The notes beneath the pieces are model-generated. The model worked only from the letters and a program-made list of their open reading frames with translations. It was not told the origin of the DNA and did no database searches. From an uncultured Aquimarina sp. (lineage in GTDB: Bacteria; Bacteroidota; Bacteroidia; Flavobacteriales; Flavobacteriaceae), in assembly GCA_947498595.1 (NCBI GenBank), contig CANMKX010000019.1, positions 1 through 64,000 on the forward strand: a stretch of DNA of 64,000 bases, in the 5' to 3' direction. Position numbers and translations under genes: made by a program. Positions within the stretch are counted from its first letter, which is position 1; the number at the start of each line of letters is the position of its first letter. Of the stretch, positions 49,033-58,781 are shown in pieces.

Positions 49033-51453
49033 CTATTCATAAACCCCACATCCAATACTTCCTATTGGAGATCCATCTGGAATACTCGGTGGTAAATTTC
49101 TTTTTATACTAGAAGGTTTTTCTTTAAATTCTTTTATCTTAAAGATATAATGCGTTTTATACATTTTTTCTGTGTCTTCTCCTCTATTTTTCTCTAACCA
49201 AATTAACAATTCTTCTAACTTATATGCAGCAATAGCATTTACTTGTTCGTAAGATTTATCATTAATTGCTAATTGAATAAGATGATTCAATATTCTAGTA
49301 TTGATGGTATACTGGATTTCATTTAAATAAGAATTTTTGTATTTCTTCTTAAAACTATTATCAATCAGTTTATCTATTATGGTACTCAAATCTAATTGTT
49401 GTTGATCTAGACTTTTTTGTTGTACTAATCTTGAAGAGCGCTCTGGATGTAATAACAAGCTTAATGTCATATCACTTGCTGTTGCGGCCACACTTAATGC
49501 ATCAAACCCAATTCCTGTTTTTCCTTTAAACGATTCTCTAGTTCTCCAATATCCAAAAGCTCTAGGAGGAAATAATTTTAATTTTTCTTGAGGAATTGCT
49601 AATACTTCTGGTGTTAATGTTTTTAATATAGCTTTTAATGCCTCTTTTTGTTCTTTTGGTGATACAGCTTCAACAACTCTTTGATTGCCATTTTTTACTG
49701 CATAATTATAATCCAATCCGCCTATTAATTTTACTGCTGCCTCAGTTTGATATCTATGAAAAAAGTAAAGTGGAACAAACACATCTTCTAATACTGAATA
49801 TGGTTCATTAGTTCTAATATTGTCAACTGAAAAATCACGAATTGCTTTATTTCTAACATTTAATAATCGCTCTAATTCTTGACTTGCATTACTTCCATTA
49901 TCCCACAAATGAGCTAAAGCATGCGCTCCTCCTTTTGGTCTCGCATCACTATCTGTTATAAATCGTAATCCTTTTTGATATGCACTCGCTAAAATTTTAT
50001 TTAGTTCTTGTTTTTCATCTTGTCCTTTATCAAATTCTGAATAACTGTAGGCAACTGTAACTTTATCCCATGCACCTATTTTATCATCATAGGCATCTGA
50101 TAAATCAATTTCATTATTTATCAACTTTATTAAAGGGTGTGGGTAATCCATTACAGATGCTCGATCATGAGTACTTGCAGCAAAATTATGAGCAAATCCA
50201 ATAGTATGTCCTACTTCATGAGCTGATAATTGTCTTATTCTTGCTAAAGCCATTTCTAACATTGGCTTATAATTCTCATCATTTTTAGCAAAAGGTTTAT
50301 TTAGCAATGCTTGAGCTATTAAAAAATCTTGGCGAATTCTAAGGCTTCCTAAACTTACATGTCCCTTAAGAATTTCACCTGTTCTAGGGTCAATTACACT
50401 TGCTCCATAACTCCATCCTCTAGTTGAACGATGTACCCATTGAATTACATTGTATCGTAAATCCATAGGGTCTGCATCTGTTGGTAACATCTTAATTTGA
50501 AAAGCATCTTTGTATCCTATTGCTTCATATGCTTGATTCCACCAACTAGCTCCTTCTAATAAAGCAGAACGTATTGGCTCTGGTGTTCCTGGATCTAGAT
50601 AGTAAATAATAGGCTCTTTAGCTACACTTATAGGCGAATTGGGGTCTTTTTTTTCTAATCTATGTCTAGTTATATATTTTTTAACAATAGGTTCTTGTAC
50701 GGGTGTTGCATAATCTAAATAAGAAATATGTATTGCTCCGCTTCTGGGATCAAATTCACGCTTTTTGTATCCATCGTCTGGTAATTCTACAAATGAGTGG
50801 TGTGTTGTTACTGTCACTAATTTAGAATTAGGCGCTACTGATCTTATATGTTGACCAGTTGGTGTTCCTTTAAAAGTTAATAATGCTTCAAATTCTACAT
50901 TTTTAGGAAATGCTTTGGTTCTTTCCATACTTAAAGCACTCTTTAATTTATCAATACTATAATTTCCTTCTTTCTTTCTTTTTAATCGATCCGCCACACC
51001 ATGAGCATCTTGCATTAAAAAAGGTGTAATATCAATGATATAATTACCATTGTTTTCTTCCTCTATTTTAAAACCAAATAAAACTGATTTAGCAAAAGCT
51101 TGTTCAATACTTTTTTTCTCCAAATCATTTGTTGTTATAGCTCTATATTCTTGATTGGGTTGTATTAATAATAGTTTATTTCCTGTTTTTATAAATTTAA
51201 CAATGACACCATCCCCTATTTGTCCTCGATCTAATCCTATATCATTCGATCCTAATCCACTAGCTAAAGAATAGACATATAAAAATTCTGTATTTAATTT
51301 ATCTACTTCTAAGTAAATTTTATCCTTCTCAGCTTCATAATGGAAATTAAAATAACCTTGTTGGGTTGCTAAATTCTTCTTTTGTTGTAAAAACTGTGCA
51401 TTGACAGTATGACTTACAACTCCTATCCATAATAAGAGTAGTATTTTTTTCAT
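49033..51453 (-). CDS. large zinc metalloprotease (DUF5117/DUF4953 type), exported
   Basis: The 806-residue product has a signal peptide (ending near VNAQ), N-terminal DUF5118/DUF5117-type domains (about 25-280), and a protease domain with the metzincin motif HEVGHTIGFAH (H412, E413, H416, G419, H422) followed by ASVMDYP, a plausible Met-turn. C-terminal part to 806 is helical. These Bacteroidetes proteases are exported, probably to the periplasm or surface, and degrade proteins; the substrates are unknown. The gene is monocistronic, between ltaE and prfB. Confidence 0.9.
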   Translation of the reverse strand: MKKILLLLWIGVVSHTVNAQFLQQKKNLATQQGYFNFHYEAEKDKIYLEVDKLNTEFLYVYSLASGLGSNDIGLDRGQIGDGVIVKFIKTGNKLLLIQPNQEYRAITTNDLEKKSIEQAFAKSVLFGFKIEEENNGNYIIDITPFLMQDAHGVADRLKRKKEGNYSIDKLKSALSMERTKAFPKNVEFEALLTFKGTPTGQHIRSVAPNSKLVTVTTHHSFVELPDDGYKKREFDPRSGAIHISYLDYATPVQEPIVKKYITRHRLEKKDPNSPISVAKEPIIYYLDPGTPEPIRSALLEGASWWNQAYEAIGYKDAFQIKMLPTDADPMDLRYNVIQWVHRSTRGWSYGASVIDPRTGEILKGHVSLGSLRIRQDFLIAQALLNKPFAKNDENYKPMLEMALARIRQLSAHEVGHTIGFAHNFAASTHDRASVMDYPHPLIKLINNEIDLSDAYDDKIGAWDKVTVAYSYSEFDKGQDEKQELNKILASAYQKGLRFITDSDARPKGGAHALAHLWDNGSNASQELERLLNVRNKAIRDFSVDNIRTNEPYSVLEDVFVPLYFFHRYQTEAAVKLIGGLDYNYAVKNGNQRVVEAVSPKEQKEALKAILKTLTPEVLAIPQEKLKLFPPRAFGYWRTRESFKGKTGIGFDALSVAATASDMTLSLLLHPERSSRLVQQKSLDQQQLDLSTIIDKLIDNSFKKKYKNSYLNEIQYTINTRILNHLIQLAINDKSYEQVNAIAAYKLEELLIWLEKNRGEDTEKMYKTHYIFKIKEFKEKPSSIKRNLPPSIPDGSPIGSIGCGVYE

Positions 51454-51594
51454 TATTGAGTTGTTTAATTAATTTCGTAATAGCTTCTAAAAACTACTGT
51501 TAGAAATACATATGCTTTAAAACTATAAAATAATCTATAATTTATTTCCTACTGAATTGTTAAATCCTATTTTTGTCAAAAACAATTTAGATTT

Positions 51595-52693
51595 ATGATT
51601 AATACAGATATATTAAATGATCTGAGAAAGCGCCTGGATGCGTTAAGGAGGTATCTTTGACATTGATGCCAAGCTTATAGAAATTACTAACGAAGAAGAA
51701 AAAACATTTGCTCCAGATTTTTGGAACAATGCAAAAAAAGCAGAAGAAATTCTTAAAGAGCTAAATGCTCAAAAAAAATGGGTTTCTGATTATGAAAAAG
51801 GAGTTACATCTCTAGATGATCTTGAGGTACTCTGTGAGTTTCATAAAGAAGGAGATGCTACCAATGAAGAAGTAGAAACTTTGTATAACACAACATTAGA
51901 AGGAATTGAAAATCTAGAATTCAAGAATATGTTGAGTGAAGAAGGTGATCGACTCAGTGCTGTTTTACAAATTACTGCTGGTGCAGGTGGAACAGAAAGT
52001 TGTGATTGGGCTGCTATGTTAATGCGTATGTATTTAATGTGGTCAGAAAAGCAAGGTTTCAAGATTAAAGAATTAAATTATCAAGCTGGAGATGTAGCTG
52101 GAGTTAAAACCGTTACTCTTGAAATTGAAGGCGAATATGCTTTTGGGTGGTTAAAAGGTGAAAATGGAGTACATCGATTAGTTCGAATTTCTCCGTTTGA
52201 TAGTAACGCCAAGCGTCATACTTCGTTTGCTTCTGTATATGTATATCCTCTTGCAGATGATAGTATTGAAATAGCTATTAGTCCCGCTGATTATGAAATT
52301 ATCACTTCTAGATCTAGTGGTGCTGGTGGACAGAACGTAAATAAAGTAGAAACCAAAGTTCAATTAACGCATTTCCCTACCGGGATTCAAATTTCTTGTT
52401 CTGATTCTAGATCACAGCATGACAATCGCGAAAAAGCTTTACAGATGCTGAAATCTCAGTTATACGAACTAGAATTAAAAAAGCAACAAGAACAGCGTAA
52501 TGAAATTGAAGCTTCAAAAATGAAAATTGAATGGGGTTCTCAAATTCGTAATTACGTAATGCATCCTTATAAATTGGTAAAAGATGTTCGTACCGCTGAA
52601 GAAACAGGGAATGTAGATGCTGTAATGGATGGTAATATCAGTCCTTTCTTAAAAGCATTTTTAATGATGATGGGACAAAAAACAGAAGATTAA
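51595..52693 (+). CDS. prfB: peptide chain release factor 2, with programmed +1 frameshift
   Basis: Codons 1-21 run from the ATG at 51595 to CTT at 51655-51657, followed by in-frame TGA at 51658-51660. The site AGGAGG TAT CTT TGA C matches the classic RF2 autoregulatory shift: an internal Shine-Dalgarno three bases before CTT promotes slipping by one base to read GAC next. The complete product is 365 residues, the usual length. The downstream part includes SPF ([13 protein letters not shown]), the UGA/UAA-reading loop, and GGQ ([14 protein letters not shown]). RF2 levels control the shift. The ArsC-like gene follows 16 bp later. Confidence 0.96.
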
Positions 52694-52709
52694 TTACAAA
52701 AAAAAGATC

Positions 52710-53051
52710 ATGATGGTTATATATCACAATCCCAGATGTAGTAAATCAAGACAATGTTTAGCTATTCTAGAAGAAAAAAACACTGATCTTGAAATTGTAA
52801 AATATTTAGAAACTCCTTTAACAACTGATAAGTTAAAAGAAATAATAAGTTTGCTAAAAATCAAACCTATTGAACTTGTTCGTAAAGGTGAAAAAATATG
52901 GAAAGAGCAGTTTAAACATCTTGAGTTTACTGATGATGAATTGATTGATATTATGTGCGAATATCCAAAGTTAATTGAACGTCCTATAGTCATTAACAAT
53001 AATAAGGCTATTATTGGTCGTCCTCCGGAAAAAGTATTAGATATTATTTAA
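52710..53051 (+). CDS. ArsC-family (arsenate reductase-like) protein
   Basis: The 113-residue thioredoxin-fold protein has the active-site loop YHNPRCSKSRQCL, with Cys and the family's following SR pair, and the conserved RPI (IERPIVI) and GRPPEKVL end. It resembles glutaredoxin-dependent ArsC, or Spx-like regulators of unknown target; arsenic genes are absent nearby. It lies 16 bp after prfB and ends at a perfect palindromic terminator. Confidence 0.9.
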   Translation: MMVIYHNPRCSKSRQCLAILEEKNTDLEIVKYLETPLTTDKLKEIISLLKIKPIELVRKGEKIWKEQFKHLEFTDDELIDIMCEYPKLIERPIVINNNKAIIGRPPEKVLDII

Positions 53052-53094
53052 AAAAAAGAGATCAGTTTGATTAATCAAACTGATCTCTTTTTTT
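53051..53094. terminator. perfect 44-bp bidirectional terminator
   Basis: A loopless 22-bp half-site (aaaaaaagagatcagtttga to the centre at 53072/53073), with A- and T-runs at the edges, lies between the ArsC-like gene (plus) and the DUF4157 gene (minus). It overlaps both stop codons at its edges. Confidence 0.9.
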
Positions 53095-55405
53095 ATGGAT
53101 TTGTTAGATGTAATTCTTCATAACTATTATAACTAACAATCATATCTTTTATAGCGTTCAACTTTGTTTTTAAAGTATTTATCTGATATTTTTTCTTAAT
53201 AGATGTTGCGCCTAATCTAGCATACTCTGTATCACTAGCTGCAATTAAATTATCCATAAAAGTTACATTATTTTGATGATGGGCTGCTCTTATATTCAAT
53301 TTTTCAGCTAATGTTTTTGCCATATGTATGTGATAATTTTTTCTTCCTATACAAAGAGACTGCATAGCTATACTATAAGCAACTGTCATCGCTGGTATTC
53401 CATTATTTAACTCATTAAAGATATTCTGTCTTCCTTGACTCAATGCTGCTGCAAAATGTGGATCCTCTGCTATTTGAGTTGCTTTTGTAGAGAAAAAATT
53501 TAGCTTATCCATAACTCTTACCATAAAGTTATTGCGCTCTTGTTGTTGCCTTAATTGTTCTTCAGCATCTCTTGCTCCTTTTGTTTTCAATGCTCCCCTA
53601 TTTCCTCCAGAAGCTAATGTTGAATTATAAAAATCAAAAGCATTCATGGCATTTCTATCCTCAAAATTCTTCACTGTTTCAATCTTAATCTTATCGCCAT
53701 GTAATCCACTTGCTTCTTTCTCCAATGTTATTTTTGAACTTGGGAAAAATTCATACCTATTTTTTGTATAGGCATGAAATGCTTCTACTTCAGTAGGTTC
53801 ATGTCCGTGTAAGAAAAACTCCCAAGTATTATCAAAAACATTATATCCTCCTTTTGCAAATCCTTCAATACTTACAAAATCTGTTCCGTCTCCAAAAAGC
53901 TTTGTAGAATAATGATGATGCTCTTCTGGATCTACATTGGTTTTATCCATCGAATTAAATGTCATCGCAAAATTATCTGTTGCTCCATTCTCGTTTTTCT
54001 TCCCTAATGTTGTTGCTGCAACTAGATCACATCCTCTTGGTAATAAAAGCTCATCATTCCCCATAGAGGCTATTTGACTTTGCAAATGCCCTTTTTTGAC
54101 CATTTTTTTATTTGATCTATCGGGTAGTTCATCTACCATATCATACAATTCATCCGCTTCTACTTTAACCATTTTCAATAATACTTGATCTGGGTCACCT
54201 GGTATTTGAGTTCTAAATGCATCTATTTCGGTCTTTACAGCCTCTTTATCTTCTTCTGTTCCATTAAGATATTCATTAACTTTTGCAAATGCATTTACAT
54301 ACGAACCTTTTAAAGTTCTTATAAGTTCGACTCCTTCTCCATGTTTATAATCCAACTGAATCATACTTTTTCGTATTCCTTCAGCCTTGATACTAAAAGC
54401 ATATACTTTTTTAGCTTCTGTCGTATTTGTGGTGAATTGCGTTGTAATTTGATCATAATTTTGCTGAAAACCTGCTTCAGAGAAATCGGCATCTTTACTA
54501 ACCAAATTCCGAACTAATTCTTTCTTAATTCCCGTTTTTAAAGTATCTGCATCAATAGCATTTACACCGTCTGTTTTATGTTCTGGTAGTATTTTATGAT
54601 ATGCTACATTCCCTCCTGAAAAATTAAAATTCGTTACTCCTTTGTCTACAAATTTTAACAATCCATGTTTCAATCTTTCGTTCATAGCGGCTAAACCTGC
54701 CGTATTTCGTATATATAATTCATGATTAGGAAATCCGACTCCCACTACATAAAGGTCATTTGTTGAAACATTGTATACTTTGTTTGAATTAGCATCTGTC
54801 TTAGCAGCGTATCTTTGCACAGCTTGTGCAGAAGTATTTTGTATGTTTCCTTTTTTTAAAATTGTTGATTTATTTTCTCCCTTCATTTGCAAAGCTTTGG
54901 CTCCCATTACATCAGCTTCTCTTTCTAGCTCATCATCATCATTTATATTGACTTTACCTTTCATTTGCTTTGTAGGCTGTACTCTTCCTTGTTTTTGCTG
55001 TACAACGTGCCAAGCTTCATGTGCTAAATGTTTTTCTTGTCCAGATGCGATATGTATATCTGTTCCTTGAGCATAAGCGTGTGCTTGCAATTGTGCTGGT
55101 TTACTCGAATTGTAATGTACTTTAACATCATCCATCGTATAACCAGACATTGTTTCTATATTCGCTTTTAATTGATTTGGTAATCCTGTATTATTAGATT
55201 TTAACTGTGTACTTGCGCTTTTATTATCTGCTAATTCTTGTAATTGAGCAACTCTAGCAGCTCCATGATAGTTATTAGTTGCTGCATTTATAGAATGTAA
55301 TTGCGTAGTTCTATTATCTTTAAATTCTACATCTCCTTTTCGCTGAACATTTTCTTGTTTAGATTTTGCTTTTTCAGTTACTTTCTGTTTTTGATATATG
55401 TTCAT
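53093..55405 (-). CDS. DUF4157 (eCIS core) domain protein, possible toxin or effector
   Basis: The 770-residue protein has no signal peptide. Residues about 74-142 form a DUF4157/eCIS-core domain: GLPNQLKANIETMSGYTMDDVKVHYNS, in parts, then AYAQGTDIHIASGQEKHLAHEAWHVVQQKQGRV in parts, with H129-E130-xx-H133 as in zincins and a Glu-rich segment ELEREAD (159-165). Proteins with this domain are effectors or associated factors of extracellular contractile injection systems. The C-terminal region carries GCDLVAAT (Cys459), HHHYSTK (His496-498) and VSIEGFA...WEFFLHG, an order reminiscent of a papain-like Cys/His site seen in other DUF4157 proteins as I recall; activity is inference. A helical C-terminus (610-770) has no recognised fold. 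No sheath, tube or spike gene lies in this window. Confidence 0.85.
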   Translation of the reverse strand: MNIYQKQKVTEKAKSKQENVQRKGDVEFKDNRTTQLHSINAATNNYHGAARVAQLQELADNKSASTQLKSNNTGLPNQLKANIETMSGYTMDDVKVHYNSSKPAQLQAHAYAQGTDIHIASGQEKHLAHEAWHVVQQKQGRVQPTKQMKGKVNINDDDELEREADVMGAKALQMKGENKSTILKKGNIQNTSAQAVQRYAAKTDANSNKVYNVSTNDLYVVGVGFPNHELYIRNTAGLAAMNERLKHGLLKFVDKGVTNFNFSGGNVAYHKILPEHKTDGVNAIDADTLKTGIKKELVRNLVSKDADFSEAGFQQNYDQITTQFTTNTTEAKKVYAFSIKAEGIRKSMIQLDYKHGEGVELIRTLKGSYVNAFAKVNEYLNGTEEDKEAVKTEIDAFRTQIPGDPDQVLLKMVKVEADELYDMVDELPDRSNKKMVKKGHLQSQIASMGNDELLLPRGCDLVAATTLGKKNENGATDNFAMTFNSMDKTNVDPEEHHHYSTKLFGDGTDFVSIEGFAKGGYNVFDNTWEFFLHGHEPTEVEAFHAYTKNRYEFFPSSKITLEKEASGLHGDKIKIETVKNFEDRNAMNAFDFYNSTLASGGNRGALKTKGARDAEEQLRQQQERNNFMVRVMDKLNFFSTKATQIAEDPHFAAALSQGRQNIFNELNNGIPAMTVAYSIAMQSLCIGRKNYHIHMAKTLAEKLNIRAAHHQNNVTFMDNLIAASDTEYARLGATSIKKKYQINTLKTKLNAIKDMIVSYNSYEELHLTNP

Positions 55406-55547
55406 TCTACAAAATTATCTTATAATTATTAATACTTTTTAAATGCTAAAACTATTATTTTAGTTAAATTTTATTGAGTATAATAAGTTTTTGTATTCGT
55501 AAAATACGTTATTATTTATTTAATATTCAAGAATAATATGTTTATAA

Positions 55548-55580
55548 AAAAAGTAGTTACAATAATTGCAACTACTTTTT
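55548..55580 (-). terminator. terminator of the P-domain protein gene
   Basis: 11-bp stem aaaaagtagtt/aactacttttt with an 11-nt loop. Confidence 0.75.
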
Positions 55581-55604
55581 AAAAATGTACTGTATGCTAT
55601 TTTA

Positions 55605-58526
55605 TTATTTTACTATAATTCTTTTAGCAATACCTGCTTTACCATTTCCTAACTTAATTATATATACACCACTTTGAGCATATGACATATCCAAAGTATA
55701 TTTATAAGTTCCTCCTTCATTTTTCACGGTATTACTCTTTAAACGTTGTCCTAACATATTATATACATCAAGAGTTAAATTTTCGTTGATTTCACTAGTT
55801 TCCAAATTGATATCATACTGATCATTTCCTCTATCATAAATAGTAAAGGCGGCATCATTAGCCAAAATATCTCCTATGCTTAACAACTGAGCACTACAGA
55901 TAGTAACCCCCCAACTCAATAGTTCACCACCATCTCCACCAGCATCATCAGTAATAGATAATGTCCAATCTCCTTGTGCTGATAATCCATTTAATGCTGA
56001 TAAACTTTCTTCTGGAGTAAATGAACCTGTAAAAGGTGCCGAACCATTAGTAATTGGATCTGAAGCACTATCATCAAAAACTGTATCTGTATAATCATCT
56101 CCGCTACCACCATTATCAGAGCTTAATTCTACCTCTGTTCCGTCTGGTGCTATTAATTTTATATCTAAATCTCCATCAAATGTATGTGTTAAATTAAGGC
56201 TCACATTAACATCACTAACGATCACATTATCTACTACAGAAATTACCGAAGTAGTTACAACTCCTGATCCTGGCCCAATAGGTTGCGTAGTAGTATTTGT
56301 AAAATCTTTACATGATAAATTAGCAACTGTCTTTGTCACACTATTATTTGTTGCATTTCCATCATTTACCAATGCTGAAGAAGCAACAATTTCGTAATCA
56401 CCTAAATTTGATAAATTTACTTGTGCATTAAAAGTATACGTCATTGTATTTCCAGCTGCCAATGGTCCTGCTACTGTTTCTACAACTGGAGTACCACCAT
56501 CTACAGTATATGACACATCAAAATTTGACTTATCTACCCCTCCAAAGTTTCTTATTGAAACAGTAACTGCTTCTGTTGCTAACCCTGCTCCTGATACAGG
56601 AGATGTAATTTCGGTTACTCCTAAATCATTTGAAAAAAGCTTTGTAACATCTACTTCTCGTTCATCATTATCAACTTGCCCATCACCCGTTTGATTCGTT
56701 GCTGCCAAAATAGTATATGTTTGTCCTTCTATAGATAAATCTGCATTTTGAGTAAATGTAAATTCTGCACTAGTAGCAGAAGCTATTGTTCCTGTAAAAG
56801 TTTCAGTTATTGTTGCTCCTCCATCAATTTGATAAGTCACATCAAAATTGGAAGCAGCATCAATTCCAAAATTAAAAATAGTTACTTTTATTTCTTCGTT
56901 AGCTGTAAACAAGCCTGTTTCCTCAATATCAATATCAATAACTCCTACATCGTTAGCTACATTAGGTGCTATTTGAAAAACTCCAACTACATCTGCTCGA
57001 CCAGTATTACCTATATATTCATTAATAAACCATAATTTTTGATCATTATTAGGATCAACATCAATCTTACCGTAATCACCATAACGAATCCCAGGTATAT
57101 TTCCTGCTCCACCTGCAATGGCAGTCTCTGCAATTGTCATCGTATTTAATGGATCATTTGCGTTTCTTCCTGTATAATATGTACTTACAAAAGTATCAGT
57201 AGTACCTCCCATAGCTGTATACCCCATTCCGATATTACCTTCTCCATCCATAATCATACTTGCCATCCAAGCATTCTTACTATCCGGTGAAGTATAAGTT
57301 CCTTCTTGATATATAGACCATGGCTGTCCATCTCCACTTTGTCTTAATTCGTACCATCTAATTCCTGCTAATTTATCAGCTCCACCATCTGTATCGATCA
57401 CAAAGTTAAATACCGCAGAATTATGATCATCAAATTTTCTAAATTGTGCCTGATTCATTATAGTACCTTGAATAGCATCTATAGAAGTTCCTCCATTTGG
57501 TTGTTCCAAGTTATCAAAACTACCTCCATCAAATACCGAAATAAATGGAGCTGTTGGCAATTCTGTTGGCATAGAGATAGTTGAATTAGCTGGAGTATCA
57601 AAATCAACATTAACAGTCCATATTTTCAAATGATCTTGCGTTATTCCATTAAAAGCGTCATCTTGATAATATACAATAGGTGCATTTCCTCTATCAGGAA
57701 AATAATTATTACTAATATTAAATGCTTGTGGACTGTAAAAACCATTTGTAGCTACTCCTGGTAATGGAAAACCAATAATACCAGCACTTGGCTCTCCTGC
57801 TAACATTGCATCTCTATCCATTGCAAAAATTGCATCACTAGTACTTGCTGTACTCGAGTTTACATTTGCCGTCATATAATATGCATCACTCCATATAGAT
57901 ACTTTTTGGTAATCTTGAATTCCTGCATAAGAATAAACATTCCAACTATCATTAACTGGATCCGGTCCGCTAGTTACAGCTACCTCAACATGCCCGTCAC
58001 TTGAATATAAATATGATAATAACCAACGATCTGCATCGTTATCATACGATATTGTTAAATCACAACATCCTCCCGAAGAGAAAATATTTTCTGGAGACAT
58101 AGGAGTTGTTAATGCATTACCGCTTTTATCATAAATAATAAAACCTGTATTATAGACAACAAATACATGATTAGGTCCTATCGCTAACGATGGATCTGTA
58201 GGTTGCGAATTCGATGTAGCTGCATCAAATACTAATTCAGGCATTCTTCCTGGTATTTTTTGAGATAATCTATGTTTATTTTTACTTAAAACATCATCCC
58301 CTACTGATCCTTTACCAACAATGACATCAAACTTTGTAGACCTTCCATCTTTAATTTCTCCACTAAAGTTTTCTACTGGTATCAATTGAGATTTTGAAGA
58401 CAATCCAGGAACATTTCTCATAGATGTCGATTTTTTTGACGTTCTCAACGGAACCGTCTCTTGTGCAGTACTACTCAGCCCCATGAGCGTTACTGCTGTA
58501 ATCGTAAAAAATAGTTTTTTTAACAT
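55605..58526 (-). CDS. secreted P-domain / CARDB protein with T9SS sorting domain
   Basis: The 973-residue product has a signal peptide (ending near SSTAQ). Residues about 90-520 look like a beta-propeller-rich region around NHVFVVYNTGF and IRYGDYGKIDVDPNND in parts. Two CARDB-like modules follow (about 525-635 and 635-735), then a proprotein-convertase P/Homo B domain (about 740-880: FDGDLDIKLIAPDGTEVEL, GDWTLSITDDAGGDGGELLSWGVTIC in parts), and a T9SS type A tail (LDVYNMLGQRLKS ... YIIKLGNGKAGIAKRIIVK in parts). No peptidase catalytic domain is evident, although P-domains often accompany them. It is exported to the surface or medium. Confidence 0.87.
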   Translation of the reverse strand: MLKKLFFTITAVTLMGLSSTAQETVPLRTSKKSTSMRNVPGLSSKSQLIPVENFSGEIKDGRSTKFDVIVGKGSVGDDVLSKNKHRLSQKIPGRMPELVFDAATSNSQPTDPSLAIGPNHVFVVYNTGFIIYDKSGNALTTPMSPENIFSSGGCCDLTISYDNDADRWLLSYLYSSDGHVEVAVTSGPDPVNDSWNVYSYAGIQDYQKVSIWSDAYYMTANVNSSTASTSDAIFAMDRDAMLAGEPSAGIIGFPLPGVATNGFYSPQAFNISNNYFPDRGNAPIVYYQDDAFNGITQDHLKIWTVNVDFDTPANSTISMPTELPTAPFISVFDGGSFDNLEQPNGGTSIDAIQGTIMNQAQFRKFDDHNSAVFNFVIDTDGGADKLAGIRWYELRQSGDGQPWSIYQEGTYTSPDSKNAWMASMIMDGEGNIGMGYTAMGGTTDTFVSTYYTGRNANDPLNTMTIAETAIAGGAGNIPGIRYGDYGKIDVDPNNDQKLWFINEYIGNTGRADVVGVFQIAPNVANDVGVIDIDIEETGLFTANEEIKVTIFNFGIDAASNFDVTYQIDGGATITETFTGTIASATSAEFTFTQNADLSIEGQTYTILAATNQTGDGQVDNDEREVDVTKLFSNDLGVTEITSPVSGAGLATEAVTVSIRNFGGVDKSNFDVSYTVDGGTPVVETVAGPLAAGNTMTYTFNAQVNLSNLGDYEIVASSALVNDGNATNNSVTKTVANLSCKDFTNTTTQPIGPGSGVVTTSVISVVDNVIVSDVNVSLNLTHTFDGDLDIKLIAPDGTEVELSSDNGGSGDDYTDTVFDDSASDPITNGSAPFTGSFTPEESLSALNGLSAQGDWTLSITDDAGGDGGELLSWGVTICSAQLLSIGDILANDAAFTIYDRGNDQYDINLETSEINENLTLDVYNMLGQRLKSNTVKNEGGTYKYTLDMSYAQSGVYIIKLGNGKAGIAKRIIVK

Positions 58527-58781
58527 GATTTAATTTTTTAATGTTTGTGTGAGTAATTCATTACATATAGTAAATATCTAAATTTATTAACACTATACAA
58601 GCATTAATTATCTAAAGATTAACTAAAATTATACAATATTCTATTCAACATTCTTTTTTTAGATACTATATTCATGTAAATAAAATACTTGTGTTATCAA
58701 GGTACAAAAAAAGTAATTTTTATTAAGACTTATTATAAATAATGATTTATTTTTGAACTTCTTTTATAATCACATCAAAAC

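Noticed and set aside
51881-52693. RF2 as a truncated gene starting at 51881
   Set aside because: The real ATG is at 51595 and the two frames join at the programmed shift site.
53093-58526. A complete contractile injection system around the DUF4157 gene
   Set aside because: No sheath, tube, spike, baseplate or AAA+ ATPase gene is recognisable on either side in the window.
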